Origin: Prosthecobacter sp.
GTDB taxonomy: Bacteria; Verrucomicrobiota; Verrucomicrobiia; Verrucomicrobiales; Verrucomicrobiaceae
Assembly (NCBI GenBank): GCA_017853885.1
Contig: JAFMIR010000017.1
Span: forward strand, 1-64,000
Direction of reading: 5' to 3'
Length of the DNA stretch: 64,000 nt
Numbering within the stretch: position 1 is the first letter of the stretch; every line of letters begins with the position of its first letter. Under the pieces are notes generated by a model. The model was not told the DNA's origin. It did not search any database and worked only from the letters and a program-made list of their open reading frames with translations. Positions 59,959 to 64,000 of this stretch are shown here, piece after piece. Both the position numbers and the translations under genes were made by a program.

Positions 59959-61194
59959 TCAAACCAACGCGGCGATGCGGCGGCAGACCTCTTCGACGTT
60001 CGAGCGGCTGTTGAAGGCGCTGATGCGGAAGTAGCCTTCGCCGGCGCTGCCGAAGCCACTGCCAGGTGTGATGACCACATTCGCCTCATGGAGCATCTTG
60101 TCGAACATCTGCCAACTCGTGAGGCCGCTCGGGCAGCCGACCCAGACGTAAGGGGCATTCACACCGCCAAAAACGGCGAGGCCAGCCTTCTTGCAAGCTT
60201 CGACGAGTAGTTTTGCGTTGCCCATATAGTGCTCGATGAGCGCTTTGACCTGGGCCTTGCCCTCGGGACTATAGATGGCCTCCGCTCCGCGTTGGACGAT
60301 GTAGCTGGTTCCATTGAACTTGGTGCTGTGACGGCGGCTCCAGAGCGGATGGATCGCTTGTTTGCCTCCGGCCTTGGTTTTGCCCATGAGGCCCTTTGGA
60401 ATGACAACAATAGCGCACCGCACGCCAGTGAAGCCGCCATTCTTGGAGAAACTGCGGAACTCAATCGCGCAATCACGAGCACCTTCGATCTCATAGATCG
60501 ATCGTGGTATCGAGGCATCTTGGATAAAGGCCTCATAGGCAGCGTCGTAAAGGAGGGTGGTGCCGTTGGCGAGCGCGTATCTGACCCATGCCTCAAGCTG
60601 GGCACGGGTGGCAGTGGCTCCAGTGGGGTTGTTTGGATAGCACAGATAGACGAGGTCCATGGGCTGGGAGGGGATCTCCGGCACGAACCCGTTTTCTGGG
60701 GTGCACTTGAGGTAGTGGAGACCGGCGTAAGCACCGCTTTCATCTGCGTCACCCGTGTTGCCTGCCATGACATTCGTATCAACGTAAACCGGGTACACCG
60801 GGTCGGTGATGGCGATCTTGTTTCCCGCGCCGAAGATGTCGAGGATGTTGCCGGTGTCGCACTTGCTGCCGTCGGAGATGAAGATCTCGTCGGCCTCGAC
60901 TTGGATGCCGCGAGCTTTGAAATCGTGATCGGCGATGGCGTTGCGAAGGAAGTCGTAGCCTTGCTCGGGTCCGTAGCCGCGGAAAGTGGAGCGGTCACCG
61001 AGTTCATCGACCGCCCTGTGCATGGCGGTGCGAACAGCCTCGGGAAGCGCCTCGGTCACATCGCCGATGCCACAGCGGATCAGGCGCTTTGCGGCCTCCG
61101 AGTTGGCCTCCGTGAAGGCTTTCACGCGGCGGGCGATTTCAGGGAAGAGGTAACCGGCTTTGAGCTTGTTGTAGTTTTCGTTGATGTAGGCCAT
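59959..61194 (-). CDS. dapL: LL-diaminopimelate aminotransferase
   Basis: PLP aminotransferase converting tetrahydrodipicolinate directly to LL-diaminopimelate for lysine and peptidoglycan; 411 residues. Visible: [25 protein letters not shown]-terminus typical of Dap[20 protein letters not shown], and the Schiff-base lysine in [17 protein letters not shown]. This one-step route is characteristic of Chlamydiae, Verrucomicrobia, plants and cyanobacteria and supports the phylum assignment. The start at 61194 is chosen on this N-terminus; a much longer frame upstream overlaps the nadC promoter area. It is divergent from nadC. Confidence 0.96.
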   Translation of the reverse strand: MAYINENYNKLKAGYLFPEIARRVKAFTEANSEAAKRLIRCGIGDVTEALPEAVRTAMHRAVDELGDRSTFRGYGPEQGYDFLRNAIADHDFKARGIQVEADEIFISDGSKCDTGNILDIFGAGNKIAITDPVYPVYVDTNVMAGNTGDADESGAYAGLHYLKCTPENGFVPEIPSQPMDLVYLCYPNNPTGATATRAQLEAWVRYALANGTTLLYDAAYEAFIQDASIPRSIYEIEGARDCAIEFRSFSKNGGFTGVRCAIVVIPKGLMGKTKAGGKQAIHPLWSRRHSTKFNGTSYIVQRGAEAIYSPEGKAQVKALIEHYMGNAKLLVEACKKAGLAVFGGVNAPYVWVGCPSGLTSWQMFDKMLHEANVVITPGSGFGSAGEGYFRISAFNSRSNVEEVCRRIAALV

Positions 61195-61297
61195 GGCGGG
61201 AAAAGGGCCGCCATGGTGGCGAGACGGCCCGAGGATGCAAGAGGCGGAGAAGGGCACCCTTGCCGGAGAGAGGGCGCGGCCTATATTCCAAATCTTC

Positions 61298-62149
61298 ATG
61301 CCGATGCACCCCAGCACTCTTGCCTTGATCCGTGCCGCCATCACTGAGGACGTTGGTCCGGGCGATGTGACCTCCGAGTTCTTCATCCCTGCCGATTCAC
61401 GTTCAAGGGCGCAGATTGTGGCACGTGAGCCGGGCATCGTCGCTGGCATGGAGGTCGTCGAGACCGTGTTCCGTGAGATTGACGCTCAAATTGAGGTCCA
61501 GAAGCTTCTCACCGATGGCCAACCGTTTGAGCCTCAAGGCATCCTTTTGGAGGCACGCGGCTCCACCAGGTCGCTTTTGACCGCGGAACGCACGGCGCTG
61601 AACTTTCTCCAGCGCCTCTGCGGTGTCGCCACGCAGGCACGGCGATATGTCGAGGCCGTGAAACCGCATCCGGTCGAGGTTTGGGACACGCGGAAGACCA
61701 CGCCCGGATGGCGTCTCCTCGAAAAAGCCGCGGTGAAGTGCGGCGGCGGCATCAACCACCGCATGGGCCTTTATGATCACGCGATGGTAAAGGACAACCA
61801 TCACGCGGCCAATCCAAGCCTCCAAGCTCTGCAAGCCAATATTCGTCGCCTGCGCGCCGAGCGCCCCGGCGTGCGTGTTCAGCTTGAAGCCGCGAGCCTC
61901 CAGCAGGTGCGGGATTTCCTGCCACTGGAAGGCGTCGACATGCTCCTGCTCGACAATATGGGCGTGGCGCAGCTCCGCGAAGCCGTGCAAATGGTGAACG
62001 GCAAGCTTTGGCTGGAGGCCAGCGGTGGCATCACGCTCGACACGATCCACGACGTCGCAGCCACCGGTGTGAATGCCATCTCCGTCGGGGCTCTTACCCA
62101 CTCCGCTAGGGCACTGGACTTGGCGCTCGATCTGCTAAGCGAATCTTGA
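61298..62149 (+). CDS. nadC: Nicotinate-nucleotide pyrophosphorylase (carboxylating)
   Basis: Quinolinate phosphoribosyltransferase of NAD synthesis, 283 residues. Motifs: [12 protein letters not shown] at the N-terminus, [40 protein letters not shown] (substrate-binding Arg/Lys set), [15 protein letters not shown], and LEASGGI near the end. Complete and of normal size. The start at 61298 was chosen as the first ATG before the conserved region; MHPST two codons later is an alternative. nadA/nadB are not adjacent. Its end overlaps a small minus-strand ORF by 15 bp. Confidence 0.95.
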   Translation: MPMHPSTLALIRAAITEDVGPGDVTSEFFIPADSRSRAQIVAREPGIVAGMEVVETVFREIDAQIEVQKLLTDGQPFEPQGILLEARGSTRSLLTAERTALNFLQRLCGVATQARRYVEAVKPHPVEVWDTRKTTPGWRLLEKAAVKCGGGINHRMGLYDHAMVKDNHHAANPSLQALQANIRRLRAERPGVRVQLEAASLQQVRDFLPLEGVDMLLLDNMGVAQLREAVQMVNGKLWLEASGGITLDTIHDVAATGVNAISVGALTHSARALDLALDLLSES

Positions 62150-62368
62150 GAATTCGTTTTTGCGTGACGGAATCGCCAGCTGGCCTATTGGCACCTCGAA
62201 GGTGCCGCTGGTTGCATCCGTTAGACGTGTCCTGCGTTTGCCGCCGACGAAAGCGGGTCGGAATGGATGGTTACCAGCGTCTTTCAAGGCTTCAATTTCA
62301 TCCTCGCTCGCACCGTGGGCACGGAGGCGGTTGGCTTCATAAATGCGGTGTTTCTGAATCTCTAGCAT
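62135..62368 (-). CDS. Small hypothetical protein
   Basis: 77-residue predicted soluble protein, not recognised. The first 33 residues are helical and charged (YEANRLRAHGASEDEIEAL), then a basic patch GGKRRTRLTD and a polar tail. No ribosome binding site is evident. It overlaps the end of nadC by 15 bp on the opposite strand. A short palindrome GTGTCAGACAC (62381-62391) lies just upstream. The helical, non-repetitive composition argues for a real gene, but it could be a chance frame. Confidence 0.4.
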   Translation of the reverse strand: MLEIQKHRIYEANRLRAHGASEDEIEALKDAGNHPFRPAFVGGKRRTRLTDATSGTFEVPIGQLAIPSRKNEFSRFA

Positions 62369-62409
62369 AACTGCAAGTGTGTGTCAGACACCTGAAAGGA
62401 CGCGCCTGT

Positions 62410-62802
62410 TCAAAACTGCCCGGTGCGCAACAGCACGAGGGTGCAAGCTTCTTGGCACTCCATTCCTGCAGAAACCAGCACCATTTTCAGCGCGGCATTT
62501 TCTGTGCCGGGATTGAAAATCACACGTCGTGGTTTTATCGCGACGAGCTTATCTTTTAACGTCTGTGAGATCTGCGGGCCTACATACAGTGTCACGGTGT
62601 CCACCGGGCCGGAAATGGCACACAGATCGGCCACGACAGGCACGCCTTCGATCTCGGTAAGCTTCGGATGCACCGGCACGACCGCATGACCGTACTGTCG
62701 CAGCAAAAGCTGCGCCTGGTGGCTGTAACGTTCAGGATTGTCACTGGCGCCAACGATCACGACGCGTTTGGTTCTAGAGTCGATCATGGCAGAATTCCCA
62801 TA
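62410..62802 (-). CDS. CoA-binding domain protein
   Basis: 130-residue Rossmann-fold protein of the CoA_binding_2 family (YccU-like). VVIVGASDNPERYSHQA is the nucleotide loop, followed by VVPVHPKLTEIEGVPVVADL and a central TLYVGPQIS segment; RRVIFNPGTENA and QEACTLVLL complete the pattern. The start at 62802 is preferred because GGAGG lies 7 nt before it; an internal ATG 18 bp later is possible. Function unknown. It is transcribed away from the FG-GAP gene, with 142 bp between starts. Confidence 0.82.
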   Translation of the reverse strand, partial: YGNSAMIDSRTKRVVIVGASDNPERYSHQAQLLLRQYGHAVVPVHPKLTEIEGVPVVADLCAISGPVDTVTLYVGPQISQTLKDKLVAIKPRRVIFNPGTENAALKMVLVSAGMECQEACTLVLLRTGQF

Positions 62803-62944
62803 CATTGTAGCCTCCGGCGGGGGCACGGATTTGCAAGCTGGTGCATTGGCCAACAAGTTAGCGATGCCATGTATTTGCGTCCCTACGACCTGTCATGAGA
62901 TGCAAGAACTGCCTTCACAGCCTAGTTTGACCTTGTCCAACTGC

Positions 62945-64000
62945 ATGAAATCACTCGCCGCCCTGCTTTGCTTCACCATCAGCGCCACCGCTGCGGAGCT
63001 CCAATTTAAAAAATACACCCTTACGGAGGAGTTTGTGGCCGAAGGCGCTCACTTTGCCGATTTTGACCATGATGGCGACAACGACATCTGCTCCGGCCGG
63101 TTCATCTGGAAGGGCCCAGACTTCAAGGAGCGCGTGAGCTTTGCACCGAAGTTCGAAAAAGAACCCTACGACCCTGCCAAGGGCTACAGTGACTTCTTCC
63201 TGACCTATACCTACGACTTCAATGGTGACGGCTGGAGCGATATTCTAGCCTACTCGTGGCCCGGAAAGGAAACGTGGTTGTTTGAGAATCCGCAAAACAA
63301 AAAGGAGGAGTGGAACCGCCACACCATTTTTGACATCACCGACGGCGAATCACCCGACTTCCGCGATGTGAATGGCGATGGCAAACCAGAAATTCTCGCA
63401 CACTCCAGCAGCGGTAAGCAGCCCTCCACCGATGGGCAGCTCGGCTATGCGGAAATCGATTGGAACAATCCCTTTGGCAAAGCACGCTTCCGCCCCATCA
63501 CACCCAAGTCGCCGGAAAACGACAAGAAGTACTTCCGCTACACGCACGGCTACGGTGCAGGCGATGTGAATGGCGATGGCCGTATCGACATCCTCGATAA
63601 GGAAGGCTGGCGGGAACAGCCCACGGACACAAAGTCTGACAGCCACTGGAAGTTTCACCCGCAGTCCTTCACCGTACCCGGCGGGCGTGGTGGTTCTTTT
63701 TTGCTCGTTTATGACGTGAACGGTGACAAGCGCAATGATGTGATCACCGGCTACGATGCCCATGGCTATGGCTTTGGCTGGTTTGAGCAAAACGCGGATG
63801 GCAGCTTTGCCGAGCACAGGCTGATGGGCAGCACCATTGAGGAAAGCGCCATCGGCGTTAAATTCAGTCAGCTACATGCCATGCAACTGGCCGATATGAA
63901 TGGCGATGGTGTCATGGACGTTGTCACCGGCAAGCGCCGCTGGGCGCACGGCCCGCTCAAGGACGACGAGCCAAATGCTCCGCCCGTTCTTTATTGGTTC
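62945..64000 (+). CDS. Secreted FG-GAP/VCBS repeat protein (partial, runs off window)
   Basis: Open from ATG 62945 to the window end with no stop, so at least 352 residues and truncated here only by the window. Signal peptide of about 17 residues (ending ATAAE). The rest repeats calcium-binding-like motifs: DFDHDGDNDI, DFNGDGWSDI, DVNGDGKPEI, DVNGDGRIDI, DVNGDKRNDV and DMNGDGVMDV, i.e. FG-GAP/integrin-type propeller blades. Such exported proteins are common in Planctomycetes and Verrucomicrobia; ligand unknown. Further domains may follow downstream. Confidence 0.88.
   Translation, partial: MKSLAALLCFTISATAAELQFKKYTLTEEFVAEGAHFADFDHDGDNDICSGRFIWKGPDFKERVSFAPKFEKEPYDPAKGYSDFFLTYTYDFNGDGWSDILAYSWPGKETWLFENPQNKKEEWNRHTIFDITDGESPDFRDVNGDGKPEILAHSSSGKQPSTDGQLGYAEIDWNNPFGKARFRPITPKSPENDKKYFRYTHGYGAGDVNGDGRIDILDKEGWREQPTDTKSDSHWKFHPQSFTVPGGRGGSFLLVYDVNGDKRNDVITGYDAHGYGFGWFEQNADGSFAEHRLMGSTIEESAIGVKFSQLHAMQLADMNGDGVMDVVTGKRRWAHGPLKDDEPNAPPVLYWF

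Overview
The window reads as a continuous, gene-dense stretch of a moderately GC-rich bacterial chromosome from the Verrucomicrobiota, most like the Verrucomicrobiales (Prosthecobacter/Verrucomicrobium type). This is inferred from gene content: PSD1/planctomycete-cytochrome plus DUF1501 pairs, a eukaryotic-type Ser/Thr kinase fused to WD40 repeats, LL-diaminopimelate aminotransferase (DapL), many secreted esterases and beta-propeller proteins, and FG-GAP repeat proteins. I see no rRNA, tRNA, CRISPR array, insertion sequence or prophage. Genes are packed tightly, with many 1- and 4-nt start/stop overlaps that suggest translational coupling.

Region by region. 0-7 kb is a phosphate-starvation module: a phosphate-selective porin divergent from pstS-pstC-pstA-pstB-pstB, with Pho-box-like repeats between them. 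7-11 kb has a PL14-like lyase facing a four-gene operon (membrane protein, AlgJ-like SGNH protein, MauE/DoxX-like protein, threonine aldolase). 11-16.3 kb holds two coupled Gfo/Idh/MocA-type oxidoreductases, a Ski2-like helicase and a frameshifted zeta-toxin-like kinase. 16.3-23.8 kb has two secreted carbohydrate/ester-active proteins, an Lhr-type helicase coupled to the PdeM phosphoesterase, and an AraC regulator. 23.9-31 kb carries a PSD1 cytochrome protein coupled to a DUF1501 protein, an HTH/nuclease-like hypothetical, a sialidase-like protein and a DUF2059 protein.

31-40.7 kb contains the WD40 kinase behind aspS, then a divergent chaperone block dnaK-groES-groEL ending in a strong terminator. 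The aspS/dnaK spacer holds repeated operator-like boxes and an 11-bp inverted repeat. 40.7-44.9 kb is a small polyketide/fatty-acid-like locus: a ketosynthase, a cysteine-less partner, an adenylating ligase and an EF-hand membrane-anchored protein. 44.8-54.5 kb has an MBL-fold hydrolase, a secreted hydrolase, a bestrophin, a CobW-type GTPase, a VanZ-like protein, an orphan nuoH with a CRP-type palindrome upstream, an acetyl-xylan-esterase-like protein, an MFS transporter and a PQQ-type propeller. 54.6-64 kb has a lone DUF1501 protein, metH, dapL, nadC, a small ORF, a CoA-binding protein and a secreted FG-GAP protein cut by the window end.

Themes: phosphate scavenging, polysaccharide and ester turnover at the cell surface, protein folding, amino-acid and cofactor synthesis, and DNA repair. 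The most unusual points are the ketosynthase/ligase/EF-hand locus, the repeat-rich aspS/dnaK spacer, the enlarged PstC, the orphan nuoH with a TGTGA-N6-TCACA site, and the single-base frameshift in the zeta-like kinase. All family assignments were made by reading the sequence; none was checked against a database.
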